Numbered from the stretch's first letter, positions 40,228 through 49,604 are shown. The stretch is DNA of 64,000 bases from an uncultured Eubacteriales bacterium (GCA_902777335.1 CACYTF010000001.1:39975-103974), one strand, 5' to 3'. The notes: a model not told the origin generated them from the letters alone. Made by a program: numbers and translations.

Positions 40228-43200
40228 TCACGCTTCGCTTTCGCCGCCCTGCGCGCCGCGCTCGACAAGGAAGCGCTCAAATTCGGGCGCGGGGACGGGC
40301 TTGGAGAAGTAGTAGCCCTGCACGTAGTCGCACCCGAGCTCCTTCAGGGCAATGAGCTGCTCCTCAGTCTCCACGCCCTCGGCCACCACGGGCACATGCA
40401 GGTATTCGGCGATGTCGATGATCAATTCGATCATGCGCACGTCGCGGGTCTCGCCAAAGGCGCTGCGCACGAAGGACATGTCCAGCTTGAGCGCATCGAT
40501 GGGCAGCTTGCGCAGCATGCCCAGGGAGGAATACCCCGTGCCGAAGTCGTCCATTTCGATCCGGAAGCCCATGCCCATGCCGCGCAGCTCGCGGGCGGTG
40601 GACAGCACCTGCTCGGATTCTCCGGTGTAGGCGGATTCGGTGATTTCCAGCATGATGTCCCTGGTGCTCAGGTCGAACTCGGCCAGTATCTCGTTGAAAA
40701 TGCCCTTGAGGTTGGGGTTCAGCATATCGATGCGGGAGACGTTCACCGACACCGGCACGGAGAAGCCGAATTTGTCCTTCCACTGACGGATGCGCTTCGC
40801 CGTCTCATGCCAGACGAACTGGTCCAGCTCCAGGATCAGGCCGCTGTCCTCCAGCAGCGGGATGAACTGGGCGGGGCTGATCATGCCCAGCTCGGGATGA
40901 TCCCAGCGCACGAGCGCCTCGGCGCTGGCCAGCACCGGCGCTTCGGGCCGTATGTCATACTTGGGCTGGAAGTAGACCTTGAAGCGGCCGTTCTTGACGG
41001 AGGTCCGGAAATCCTCCAGCAGCCGGTCGCGGTACAGCGCCGCCTTGTGCATCTCGTCGTTGTAGATGCCGATGGCCCGGGCGTTCCCGCCCTTGACGGC
41101 GTCGGCGGCCATCTTGGCCCGGTCGAAGCGCCGCTCGATGTCCAGCTCCTTGTCCACCTGCTGGTAGACGCCCATGCGCAGCCGCACGCGGTTGGCGACG
41201 ACCTCGTCCTCGGCGAGGTCCTCCGACAGACGGTTCATCAGCGGCGTGTGATCCTCCGCATAGGGGCAGTACAGCAGGAACGTGTCCGCGCCCTGGCGGC
41301 AGCCCACGCCGCCCACCTTTCGGGCGGCGGTGCGGATGCGCTCGCCGACCTTTCGGAGGATCTCGTCCGCGTAGACCTTGCCGTAGCGCTCGTTGATCAT
41401 GTGGAACTGGTTGATGTCCACCACCACGCAGTCCATGGCCATATCCGGGTAGTGCGTGTCGTACATGCCCACAAAGCGCAGGAAGTAGTCGATGTTGTAC
41501 AGCTTCGTCAGGCTGTCGCGCTCGGTGGACTTGATGGTCTCCCGGCTCTCCGAAAGCTCGATGCAGCGGTCCACGCGGGCCTTGACGATCTCCCAGGCGG
41601 GATAGGGCTTGGGGATGAAGTCCACGGCCCCGATCTTCAGACATTCCAGCTCCGCCTGCTGGTCGGCGGTCAGCACGATGATGGGGATGTGCCTCAGGGC
41701 GGCGTCCTCCTTGATGGCCCGGAGCACCTCCATGCCGTTCATGCGCGGCATTTGCAGATCCAGCAGCATCAGCGCCAGCTCGGACTGGTGCTGGTCGGCC
41801 AGCTGCATCGCCTCGATGCCGTCGGCGGCATAGAGGATCTCATAATCTGCCTCCAGCGCGTTGCCGAGCATCAGGCGGTTGACCTCCTCGTCCTCCACCA
41901 CCATGATCTTCTTCTGCACGTTCAGTATGGAGGCCTGGTCGACGGGCTTTTCCTCCTCCTCGGGCGCTTTGTCGCGCGTGATGGAGCCCAGCCCCTTGAG
42001 AAGCTGCTTTTCCTCGTACATCAGCGCGTCGGCGCGCTCGAACACGTGGTGGAAGCTGGCGTCCTCGCCCGGCGTGAAATCCGAGAGGCCGCCGGACACC
42101 ACCACGTCGCCGGTGGAGATGTGGGACACCGACCGGTCGTGCAGCACCTTCATCAGCTCCCTGCGGACGGCGTAATCCCGGTCCGTGAGGATGACCACGA
42201 ACTCGTCGCCGCCGGTGCGGTAGACCGGGCTGTGCTGGAAGATGTCGCAGATCATCTCCGACGCCTTGCAGATGTACTCGTCGCCGGCCTTGTGGCCGAG
42301 GGTGTCGTTGATCTTCTTGAGGCCGTTCACGTCGCATACCGCGATGGCGAAATCCCGGCCGTTGCCGCCGGAGATGCCCGCGTTGATCTCGCGCTCCTTC
42401 GTCATGTAGGCGTGCTTGCTCTTCACACCGGTCATCGGGTCGATGTTCGCGGCCAGCTCGCTCTCCTTGGCGCGCTTGCTCAGGTAGGCGTGGTTGGAGA
42501 ACATCATGCCCACGGCGATGGCGAACATGATGATGGCCATCAAAAGCGTATGGGTGTTCTCGCGATCCAGCCAGTTGGCCTGTCCCTCGATGTAGGCCTC
42601 GTCCGCCATGCGCGAGGCGTCGCCGATCTCGGCGTAGTAGGCCTTGATGTTGCCGAGCATCTTGTCGTTGGAGAGTATCATGGACTGCTTCATCCAGATC
42701 AGGCTGATCAGCAGCACCAGGGACAGCAGCGCGATCCACACCACGATCGACCTGCCGAAGCGCTTTTCCTTATCGTGGCGAAGGATGGTCCGGAAGAACA
42801 GGAAGCCCAGTATGCTCCACACCACGAACAGGAAGTACGTCTCGCGCTCCATGGAGCCGGTGGAGATCAGGTTGGGCAGCAGCACGTACAGCCCGAAGCC
42901 GACCATCAGCCACAGGCCGACGCGTCCCGTCCACTTTTCGACGCCGTCGCGGCGCTGCTTCGCCGTCTTGAGGGCCGCGGCGGAGACGAAGCCGTACACC
43001 AGCGTCGCGCCGATGGTGGTCACGTCCACGATCCAGCCGATGGCCGTGCGGCCCACGAAGGGAACGAGCACCGACACCGCGCCGATGAGCTTCATGGCGT
43101 TGGCCGGCACGCCCTTGTCGTTCAGCTCGGAAATCTTCTTGGGCAGTATGCCGTCCAGGCTCTGGGCGTACAGCAGGCGGCTCAGGCAGGTGATATTGCC

Positions 43201-44160
43201 GATGAGGCTGGTGATAATCAGCGCCATCAGCGAGGCCATCAGCACCCACACGCCCGCGTCGCCCATGTAGTGATGCGCGGCGTAGAAGCCGGGCAGCGCC
43301 TCCAGGCCGGAGAGGTTGCCCCGGTCGCGGAGGTACTCCAGCCAGGAGCCGTAGCGCTCCGGATAGGCCGTGACCGACAGCAGCGTCACGAATATGTACA
43401 ACAGCGCCGTGGCGACGGTCGCCGCCACGAGCACGCGGAATATCTTCGACCTTGAAAAGCTGAACTCCTCCGCGCGATGGGAGATGCTCTCAAAGCCGAT
43501 GAACGCCCATGGGGTGATGACCGCGATCTTGACGATCTGGGAGATCGCCCCGGAATCGGGCAGGTAATGGGGCTGCATGGTGATCTTGAGTCCCAGCATC
43601 GAAACGGCGAACACCGCCGCGATACCGGCGAAGAACACGCACACCAGCACCTCCATCAGCTTCACCGTCAGCTTGTGGCTGCGCGTGCACAGCAGCACCG
43701 TCAGCACGATGGCCGCGATGGTCACCACCGTCTCGCCGAAATACACGTCGTAGCCGAAGATCGTGTACATCTTCCCGATCTGCAATACGCTGCCCAGGAA
43801 GTAGCGCGTGAACAGCGGGATCGACGTGGCGTTGGCCCAGAGCACGGACAGGTACGTCAGCATCAGAAACCAGCCGGTCAGAAAGCCGTGGTCGTAGCCG
43901 AACACCTCCCGGCTGTAGGTGTAGGCGCCGCCCGCGTCGGGGTAGATCTGCATCAGATACGAATAGTTGCGGGCGACGACCAGCATGATCAGCGCGCCGA
44001 CCACCATGCCCAGCCCGCTGCCCCACGGGCCCGCCTGCCCCAGATAGCTGTTGGCCGTCACCACCAGCGAGCCCCAGCCTACCGCCGTGCCCAGCGCGAA
44101 CGCCCACGCGCCGAAGGGGGAGAGCCGCGCGCCCAGCTTCGTATGCGCATTGGAATCCAT
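40228..44160 (-). CDS. Amino-acid permease-GGDEF-REC-GGDEF-EAL fusion
   Basis: A 1310-residue fusion. Residues about 10-490 are an APC-superfamily permease (FALGTAVGWGSLVVTANSYL, YPDAGGAYTYSREVFGY, AFIGFESISHRAEE). An extra TM near 540 leads to GGDEF-1 (570-725) with intact RTGGDEF and no obvious RxxD inhibitory site. A receiver (750-870) has LLDLQMPRMNG. A second GGDEF (878-1045) is degenerate (RQGADTF). The EAL domain (1050-1298) has AEALVRW, VNVSRIDM, EITESAY, MDDFGTGYSS and VAEGVETEEQ, so phosphodiesterase activity is expected. ATG at 44160 has GAGGG six bases away; 44166 is too close. It probably couples amino-acid sensing or transport to c-di-GMP turnover under phosphorelay control. Confidence 0.92.
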   Translation of the reverse strand: MDSNAHTKLGARLSPFGAWAFALGTAVGWGSLVVTANSYLGQAGPWGSGLGMVVGALIMLVVARNYSYLMQIYPDAGGAYTYSREVFGYDHGFLTGWFLMLTYLSVLWANATSIPLFTRYFLGSVLQIGKMYTIFGYDVYFGETVVTIAAIVLTVLLCTRSHKLTVKLMEVLVCVFFAGIAAVFAVSMLGLKITMQPHYLPDSGAISQIVKIAVITPWAFIGFESISHRAEEFSFSRSKIFRVLVAATVATALLYIFVTLLSVTAYPERYGSWLEYLRDRGNLSGLEALPGFYAAHHYMGDAGVWVLMASLMALIITSLIGNITCLSRLLYAQSLDGILPKKISELNDKGVPANAMKLIGAVSVLVPFVGRTAIGWIVDVTTIGATLVYGFVSAAALKTAKQRRDGVEKWTGRVGLWLMVGFGLYVLLPNLISTGSMERETYFLFVVWSILGFLFFRTILRHDKEKRFGRSIVVWIALLSLVLLISLIWMKQSMILSNDKMLGNIKAYYAEIGDASRMADEAYIEGQANWLDRENTHTLLMAIIMFAIAVGMMFSNHAYLSKRAKESELAANIDPMTGVKSKHAYMTKEREINAGISGGNGRDFAIAVCDVNGLKKINDTLGHKAGDEYICKASEMICDIFQHSPVYRTGGDEFVVILTDRDYAVRRELMKVLHDRSVSHISTGDVVVSGGLSDFTPGEDASFHHVFERADALMYEEKQLLKGLGSITRDKAPEEEEKPVDQASILNVQKKIMVVEDEEVNRLMLGNALEADYEILYAADGIEAMQLADQHQSELALMLLDLQMPRMNGMEVLRAIKEDAALRHIPIIVLTADQQAELECLKIGAVDFIPKPYPAWEIVKARVDRCIELSESRETIKSTERDSLTKLYNIDYFLRFVGMYDTHYPDMAMDCVVVDINQFHMINERYGKVYADEILRKVGERIRTAARKVGGVGCRQGADTFLLYCPYAEDHTPLMNRLSEDLAEDEVVANRVRLRMGVYQQVDKELDIERRFDRAKMAADAVKGGNARAIGIYNDEMHKAALYRDRLLEDFRTSVKNGRFKVYFQPKYDIRPEAPVLASAEALVRWDHPELGMISPAQFIPLLEDSGLILELDQFVWHETAKRIRQWKDKFGFSVPVSVNVSRIDMLNPNLKGIFNEILAEFDLSTRDIMLEITESAYTGESEQVLSTARELRGMGMGFRIEMDDFGTGYSSLGMLRKLPIDALKLDMSFVRSAFGETRDVRMIELIIDIAEYLHVPVVAEGVETEEQLIALKELGCDYVQGYYFSKPVPAPEFERFLVERGAQGGESEA

Positions 44161-44200
44161 GTACATCCCTCACATTTCCTGTGGTCGCTTCGAGGAATTA

Positions 44201-44539
44201 TTACAGCTTAAGCGCCTTCTCCCGCTGCGCCATGATCTCGGTAAGCAGCGCGCCGCCGCCGTCCGGAAGCGCGTCCGCGCCGCGCAGCAGCTCCGTCAGC
44301 GCGCAGGCCGGCTGGTAGATCGGCGTCAGCGCCACATTGCCGATGGAACCCTTCAGCGCGTGCGCGGCCTCAAAGGCGGCGCGGGCGTCCCCGGCGTCCA
44401 TGGCTTGCTTCAATCCGTCAAAGTTCTTGTCCGCCAGCGCGAGGTTCACCATCCTCAGGTAAAACGCCTCGTTGTTCAGGCATCGGGCCAGGCCTTCCTC
44501 CGTGTTCGCGCCGTAGGCCTTCAGGTCTTCAAGGGTCAT
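44201..44539 (-). CDS. Stand-alone Hpt phosphotransfer protein
   Basis: A 112-residue four-helix Hpt protein. The motif AAFEAAHALKGSIGNVAL carries the phosphoacceptor His, and EAFYLRMVNLAL and ACALTELLRGAD form the flanking helices. It lies between the two c-di-GMP genes. With the hybrid kinase downstream it completes a His-Asp-His-Asp relay whose end points would be the receivers of the two EAL proteins. Confidence 0.9.
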   Translation of the reverse strand: MTLEDLKAYGANTEEGLARCLNNEAFYLRMVNLALADKNFDGLKQAMDAGDARAAFEAAHALKGSIGNVALTPIYQPACALTELLRGADALPDGGGALLTEIMAQREKALKL

Positions 44540-44592
44540 TCAATGCCACCTCCAAATCGTGCTTTCATGCGTTGTGTTTATCTGCGACCGCT

Positions 44593-46821
44593 CTAATACA
44601 TCTCGCAGCGGCTTTGCCTTTCTTTTTTTGCCCGGTTCAGCGCGATATCCGCGTCGTGGAAGATATCCCCGCTCGGATTCTCCCGATCCCCGAAGGCGAC
44701 GCCGACGCTCAGCGACACCGCGGGCACGCCGTCCTTTTCCGCGCGCAGCCCGTCGCAGGCCGAGCGAATCTTCTCGAAGATCGTGTCCCACTGGGCGCTG
44801 TCCACCCGGCTGAGGATCACGGCAAACTCGTCCTCGCAGATGCGGCAGATGCAGTCGGACGACCGGAAGCTCTCCTTCAGGGCCTCCGCGGCGCGCCGGA
44901 CGATCTGCTCGCCCGTCGCTCGCCCGCTCTTCGCGACCACGTCGCCAAAGCCGTTGATATCGGCCAGCACCAGCGCCGTGTGCTCCAGGTCGGCACCCTG
45001 CAGGTACAGGTCGAAGCCGCTGTGGTTGTAGAGCCCGGTCAGCGGATCGTGCATGGCCTCGTAGGTAAAGCGGTCGTGGGAGAGACTTCGCAGCTTGCGC
45101 GTTCGTACGGGGGCGGCGACGCTCGCGGTCTTCTTCTTTTCGAGCAGGAACGCCTCGAATTTGTCCGGCGGCACGGGCTTGGAGAAGTAGTAGCCCTGCA
45201 CGATGTCGCAGCCCATGGCCTTGAGGGTGAAGAGTTGCTCCGCCGTCTCCACACCCTCGGCGATGACCGGCACGGACAGGGACGCCGCGATCTCGATCAC
45301 GATGGCCAGCATCTTGGTGTTCTTGCCGTTCTTGAAGGCGTTGCGAATGAACTGCATGTCCAGCTTGAGGGCGTCGATAGGCAGCGTGGACAGCATGTTC
45401 AGCGAGGAATAGCCCGAGCCGAAGTCGTCCATTTCGATGAAGAAGCCGACGTTCCGAAAGCCCTCCACGGTCTGGATGATGTAGTTGGAGTCCTCCGTAT
45501 AGGCGGATTCCGTCACCTCCAGCATCAGCTCCTTTTGCGCCAGCCCGTGCTCGCGCACCAGGGCCTGCATGGTCTGGACCAGATTCGGGTCGTACATGTC
45601 CACGCGGGACACGTTCACGGACACGGGAACGAAGACGCCCAGCCGGTCGCGCCAGTCCCGCATCTGGGCGGCCGCGGCGCGCCAGACGTAGCTGTCCAGC
45701 TGCTGGATCAGGCCGTTCTGCTCGAACAGCGGTATGAACAGGCCGGGGCTGATCATGCCAAACTCCGGGTGCTGCCAGCGCACGAGGGCCTCCGCGCTGT
45801 TGAGCACGGGCTGATCGCCGCGAATGTCATACTTGGGCTGGTAGTGGACGAGGAACTGCCCCTCCTCGATGGCCTTCGGGAAGTCGATCAGCAGCTGCTC
45901 GGCGAATATGACCGACTCGTGCAGCGCGCTGTCGTAGATGGCCACCGCCTTGGTGAACGTGCTGCGCACCGTGTCCGACGCCAGCTTGGCCCGGTCAAAC
46001 CGGCGCTCGATGTCCAGGCTCCTGTCGGCCCTGGGATAGACGCCCATCCGCAGGCGCACGACGTTCTCCGCCTTGCCCTCGCCGGCCGCGCCGTCGGAGA
46101 TGGCGTCCAGCATGTCAGTATAATCGGAGCGGTGCGGGCAGTAGATCAAAAAGGTGTCCGCCTCCCGGCGGCACGCCAGCCCGCCCTCGTCGTGAACGAG
46201 GGCGCGCGCCTTCTCCGCGATGCGCCGGAGCACCTCGTCGCCATAGGGGCGTCCGTAGCGCTCGTTGATCAGGTGGAAGTGGTTGATGTTGACCACGATG
46301 GCGTCCATGACCTGATCCGGGCGGCGCGCGTCATACTGCTCCGCGTAGCGATAGAAGAACTCCCGGTTGTAAAGGCCGGTCAGCGGGTCGCGTTCGGTCT
46401 GCCCGATGATGAAGCGCCCCTCGGAGAGCTCGATGGTGCGCTTCACGCGCGCCAGGATCACCTCCGGCCTCGGGTACGGCTTGGGAATGAAGTCGCTCGC
46501 GCCGATGGTCAGGCTCTCGACCTCCGCCTCCTTGTCCGCGGTCAGCACGATCACGGGCAGCTGGTCCAGACGGCCCTCCTGCTTCAGCCGGCGCAGAATG
46601 TCCAGACCGTGCAGGTCGGGAAGGTTCAGATCGAGCAGCACCAGGCTCAGCGGGCGCTCCTGCGCGCAAATGATGTTGATCGCCGTTTCTCCTGTCTCGG
46701 CGCACAGCAGCTCATACTGATCCTGCAGGATGAAGCCCAGCATTTCACGATTGACGACTTCATCCTCGACCAGCAGAACGAGCTTCTTGTCGGCGGCGGG
46801 ACCCGCGTTGCTTTCGGACAT
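44593..46821 (-). CDS. REC-GGDEF-EAL-GGDEF c-di-GMP protein
   Basis: A 742-residue cytoplasmic protein. A receiver (13-130) has VLLDLNLPDLHG. A degenerate GGDEF (145-300) has RREADTF in place of GGDEF. The EAL domain (305-560) has all catalytic motifs (AEALVRW, VNVSRVDM, EVTESAY, MDDFGSGYSS, IAEGVETAEQ). A second GGDEF (590-735) has CEDEF. It is probably a phosphorylation-controlled c-di-GMP phosphodiesterase; cyclase activity is doubtful. ATG at 46821 has GGAGG seven bases away. It is the first gene of the signalling operon. Confidence 0.92.
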   Translation of the reverse strand: MSESNAGPAADKKLVLLVEDEVVNREMLGFILQDQYELLCAETGETAINIICAQERPLSLVLLDLNLPDLHGLDILRRLKQEGRLDQLPVIVLTADKEAEVESLTIGASDFIPKPYPRPEVILARVKRTIELSEGRFIIGQTERDPLTGLYNREFFYRYAEQYDARRPDQVMDAIVVNINHFHLINERYGRPYGDEVLRRIAEKARALVHDEGGLACRREADTFLIYCPHRSDYTDMLDAISDGAAGEGKAENVVRLRMGVYPRADRSLDIERRFDRAKLASDTVRSTFTKAVAIYDSALHESVIFAEQLLIDFPKAIEEGQFLVHYQPKYDIRGDQPVLNSAEALVRWQHPEFGMISPGLFIPLFEQNGLIQQLDSYVWRAAAAQMRDWRDRLGVFVPVSVNVSRVDMYDPNLVQTMQALVREHGLAQKELMLEVTESAYTEDSNYIIQTVEGFRNVGFFIEMDDFGSGYSSLNMLSTLPIDALKLDMQFIRNAFKNGKNTKMLAIVIEIAASLSVPVIAEGVETAEQLFTLKAMGCDIVQGYYFSKPVPPDKFEAFLLEKKKTASVAAPVRTRKLRSLSHDRFTYEAMHDPLTGLYNHSGFDLYLQGADLEHTALVLADINGFGDVVAKSGRATGEQIVRRAAEALKESFRSSDCICRICEDEFAVILSRVDSAQWDTIFEKIRSACDGLRAEKDGVPAVSLSVGVAFGDRENPSGDIFHDADIALNRAKKERQSRCEMY

Positions 46822-46855
46822 GACACATCCTCCCAATACACATATTAATGTACTG

Positions 46856-46885
46856 ATTATAACACCAAACAGACCAGGGAATCAA
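46856..46885 (-). promoter_or_regulatory. Promoter of the c-di-GMP/phosphorelay operon
   Basis: On the minus strand TTGATT (46880-46885), an 18-base spacer and TATAAT (46856-46861) with an extended TG. It is divergent from, and close to, the XRE regulator. Confidence 0.75.
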
Positions 46886-46913
46886 TAGGCAGTTATTAAA
46901 CATGTGCGTTGTT

Positions 46914-47270
46914 ATGGCAGATCAAAAGGAAAGGTTTGAATTTGACTTTATGCCCATTGGTCAAGCGATCAAAAAGGCCCGAGAAGCAAAGGGGATGACC
47001 CGCGAGCAGCTTGCCGGGATAATCGGTTATGCGCCGCGACATATTCAAGCCATCGAAAACGAAGGGCAGTATCCCAGCTTTGAATTGTTGATTCAACTCG
47101 CAACGATATTCGATATTTCCCTGGATCAATTTATCTTCTCTGACAGCGGAAATCGTCACAGCGCTGTTCGTCGGCGCGTAAACCTTGTACTGGACCCATT
47201 GAGCGACAACGATCTGTCCGTTATTGAAGCAACCGCAAATGGCCTGAGGGATGCTCACGATCATTGCTGA
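46914..47270 (+). CDS. XRE-family regulator of the ICE-associated type
   Basis: A 118-residue protein starting MADQKERFEFDFMPIGQAIK. The HTH is GMTREQLAGIIGYAPRHIQA and the tail DPLSDNDLSVIEATANGL. This sequence type is typical of regulators on Tn916-like and related integrative elements in Clostridia. ATG at 46914 is one of two possible starts (also 46902); neither has a clear ribosome site. It overlaps the promoter zone of the leftward signalling operon and lies next to tRNA-Leu; no integrase or conjugation gene is seen. Confidence 0.8.
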   Translation: MADQKERFEFDFMPIGQAIKKAREAKGMTREQLAGIIGYAPRHIQAIENEGQYPSFELLIQLATIFDISLDQFIFSDSGNRHSAVRRRVNLVLDPLSDNDLSVIEATANGLRDAHDHC

Positions 47271-47427
47271 TGAACCGCATAAAACCGCGTTCAAATTCGC
47301 TGTCACATGAGTAATCGGTATGCCATAATGCCAAGCCAGACCCGATCAAACAAAGCGATCACGAGTATGAAAGCGAGGGACTGAGCATCCTTCGCCTTCG
47401 TGCCATTATGGGAAATGCAAAACAAAC

Positions 47428-47459
47428 CCGAACCCATCGCCGATCGGCAAAAGGTTCGG
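47428..47459 (-). terminator. Terminator after tRNA-Leu
   Basis: On the minus strand CCGAACC and GGTTCGG arms followed by GTTTGTTTTG, 12 bases after the tRNA. Confidence 0.75.
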
Positions 47460-47471
47460 ATTATATTGGTT

Positions 47472-47557
47472 TGGTGCGGTAGGCGGGACTTGAACCCGCA
47501 CACCCATAGGGTATCAGATTTTAAGTCTGAGGCGTCTGCCGATTCCGCCACTACCGC
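47472..47557 (-). tRNA. tRNA-Leu (UAA)
   Basis: An 86-base class II tRNA with encoded CCA. The acceptor stem is GCGGTAG/CTACCGC, the anticodon loop CTTAAAA has anticodon TAA, the variable arm is ACCC-TAT-GGGT and the T-loop is TTCAAGT. Confidence 0.97.
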
Positions 47558-47567
47558 GCACGCATAC

Positions 47568-47596
47568 AGTATAGCACATTTTTGAGCGGCGCACAA
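47568..47596 (-). promoter_or_regulatory. Promoter of tRNA-Leu
   Basis: On the minus strand TTGTGC (47591-47596), a 17-base spacer and TATACT (47568-47573) with an extended TG. Confidence 0.75.
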
Positions 47597-47614
47597 GCCC
47601 GTCTTTGGCGGCGG

Positions 47615-48778
47615 TCATTCCCCGATCATCTCAAATTCCGGATCGATCAGCGACCGCAGCTCCCGGCAGCTCTCCTTCAGGCGCGCCCAGGTGCTCTTGT
47701 CCATGCCCTCGGGCGGCGCTTCCAGGTAGTTGCAGGACGCCACCGCGCGGATCGCGTCCTTCGAGCGCCAGCAGAAAATGGGTACAAAGCGCACGTCCAC
47801 CGCCTCGAAGCCGCCGTCCTGGCGCTCGCGCAGCGTGAAATCCAGCAGCAGCCCGGAATCGGTGTAGCGCACGGTCATGTTGCTGATGAAGTTGCCCAGG
47901 CTGTAGGCCACCAGGCCCCGGCGCGTGCGGCCGTCCGGCCCCTGGGCCTCGACATAGCGCACCGGCTGCACCATGTGGGGGTGGCTGCCCAGTATCACGT
48001 CCACCCCGGCGGCGATCATGAGCTTCGCCAGCGACACGGTGTTGGCCTCCGGCTGGCGGCGGTACTCCTCGCCCCAGTGGGGCATGGCGATGACCACCTC
48101 GGCCCCGGCGTTATGCAGCTTCTGAACGTCGGCGGCAAAGTCCGCCTTGCGCAGGTAGTTCACGCCGTACGCCTTCACGTCCGGGCTGCAGTAGGCCTCC
48201 ATGCCGTTGGTCATCTGGGTGTAGCACAGCATGCCGATGCGCACGCCGTTCACGTCCACCACCACCGGCGCGTCCCGCTCTGCCTCCGTCCGGTTGGCCC
48301 CGCCGTGGTCGAAGCCCCAGCGCTCCACATGGTCCACGGTGGCCACCATGCCCTCGAAGTAGCGGTCCAGCATGTGGTTGTTGGCCAGGGTCAGAAAGTC
48401 CACCCCCGCGTCCTTCACCGCGTCCAGCAGCGCCTCGGGGGTGTTGAACAGCGGAAAGCCGGAGTAGTCCATGCTCCCGTACTTGCCGATGGTGGTCTCC
48501 AGGTTGGCGATGGTGTAGTCCGCGTTGGAAAGGGCGTCTGCGATCATCGCGTACTGGGGGTGAAAGTCGTAGCTGCCGTCCGGCTGCCGGGCCAGCTCCA
48601 GCTGCCGCTTGTGCACCATCAGGTCTCCCGCGGCCCGCAGCCGCACGGTGCGCAGGGGTTGGGCGGGCGGCAGCGTCGGCGCGGCGTCGAAGGCCTCGGC
48701 CAGCGCCCCTGCCAGTGCTGCCAGCACCGCCAGCGCCATTGCCAGAGCGAGCGCGCGTCTCATGGCCTTTGTATGCAT
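47615..48778 (-). CDS. CapA-family metallophosphatase-like protein
   Basis: A 387-residue secreted or lipid-facing protein of the CapA/PgsA family. It has a signal peptide (RRALALAMALAVLAALAGAL), then AAGDLMVHKRQ, IANLETTIG, LTLANNHMLD, IAMPHWGEEY and ILGSHPHMVQPV, the metal-site motifs of this calcineurin-like group. CapA proteins are linked to poly-gamma-glutamate or to cell-surface polymers, but no pgsBC genes are nearby, so the substrate is open. GGGGAGG precedes the ATG. Confidence 0.9.
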   Translation of the reverse strand: MHTKAMRRALALAMALAVLAALAGALAEAFDAAPTLPPAQPLRTVRLRAAGDLMVHKRQLELARQPDGSYDFHPQYAMIADALSNADYTIANLETTIGKYGSMDYSGFPLFNTPEALLDAVKDAGVDFLTLANNHMLDRYFEGMVATVDHVERWGFDHGGANRTEAERDAPVVVDVNGVRIGMLCYTQMTNGMEAYCSPDVKAYGVNYLRKADFAADVQKLHNAGAEVVIAMPHWGEEYRRQPEANTVSLAKLMIAAGVDVILGSHPHMVQPVRYVEAQGPDGRTRRGLVAYSLGNFISNMTVRYTDSGLLLDFTLRERQDGGFEAVDVRFVPIFCWRSKDAIRAVASCNYLEAPPEGMDKSTWARLKESCRELRSLIDPEFEMIGE

Positions 48779-48852
48779 TTTATCCTCCCCGGCGCGGCGG
48801 GCGCCGTCCTTCGTAGATCAGAGCGGTCCGAAGCCTCGCCCATTCTTCATTC

Positions 48853-48881
48853 AGTATAGTGAAACGGCGGCGCAAAGTCAA
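48853..48881 (-). promoter_or_regulatory. Sigma-A promoter of the CapA gene
   Basis: On the minus strand TTGACT (48876-48881), a 17-base spacer and TATACT (48853-48858). Confidence 0.8.
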
Positions 48882-48909
48882 TATGTCCGGGCAAACGTAA
48901 AAATAATGC

Positions 48910-48938
48910 TTGCCATTTCCGCCCATTTACGTTACAAT
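48910..48938 (+). promoter_or_regulatory. Sigma-A promoter of frr and the downstream operon
   Basis: TTGCCA (48910-48915), a 17-base spacer and TACAAT (48933-48938). No other clear promoter is seen before polC. Confidence 0.7.
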
Positions 48939-48992
48939 ATTAGTCAGTCAATAATGGCGTGAATCGCGCAATAACAGCGGGAGGTAGACAGC

Positions 48993-49550
48993 ATGTACAA
49001 GGAGATCATCAAAAACGCCGGCGACCGGATGGACAAGACCATCGCCACCATACAGAGCGACCTGGGCAGCCTGCGCGCGGGCCGGGCCAACCCGAAGATC
49101 CTGGACAAGATCACCGTGGATTATTACGGCACTCCCACCGCCCTCAATCAGGTGGGCAACATCTCCTCTCCGGAGCCCAGGCTGCTGGTCATCGCGCCCT
49201 GGGAGCCGAAGATGATCGGCCCCATCGAAAAGGCCATCCAGAAGTCCGACCTGGGCATCAACCCCTCCAACGACGGCAAGGTCGTGCGCCTGCTGGTGCC
49301 GGAGCTGACCGGCGAGCGCCGCAAGGAGCTGTGCAAGCAGGTCAAGAAGATGGTGGACGAGGGCAAGGTCGCCGTGCGCAACATCCGCCGCGACGCGATG
49401 GAGGGCATCAAGAAGCTGAAGAAGGATTCCGCCATCACCGAGGACGACCAGAAGATCGCCGAGAAGGACCTGCAGAAGGTCACCGACAGCCACATCGAGG
49501 AGCTGGACAAGATCGGCGCGGACAAGGAAAAGGAGATCATGTCCGTCTGA
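48993..49550 (+). CDS. frr: Ribosome recycling factor
   Basis: Releases ribosomes after termination, together with EF-G. The 185-residue protein has the RRF layout: LGSLRAGRANPKILDKITVD, NPSNDGKVVRL, PELTGERRKELCKQVKKM and VRNIRRDAME. It is full length. pyrH, which usually precedes frr, is not here; the gene has its own promoter. Confidence 0.96.
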   Translation: MYKEIIKNAGDRMDKTIATIQSDLGSLRAGRANPKILDKITVDYYGTPTALNQVGNISSPEPRLLVIAPWEPKMIGPIEKAIQKSDLGINPSNDGKVVRLLVPELTGERRKELCKQVKKMVDEGKVAVRNIRRDAMEGIKKLKKDSAITEDDQKIAEKDLQKVTDSHIEELDKIGADKEKEIMSV

Positions 49551-49604
49551 TTTCCGCCCGGAATTAAAAGCACAGCCAACAGGGAACAGGGTCCGCCACC
49601 GGCC

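Noticed and set aside
47270..47427. A gene between the XRE regulator and tRNA-Leu
   Set aside because: No frame with a start and ribosome site is seen; the sequence holds only the tRNA terminator at its right end.
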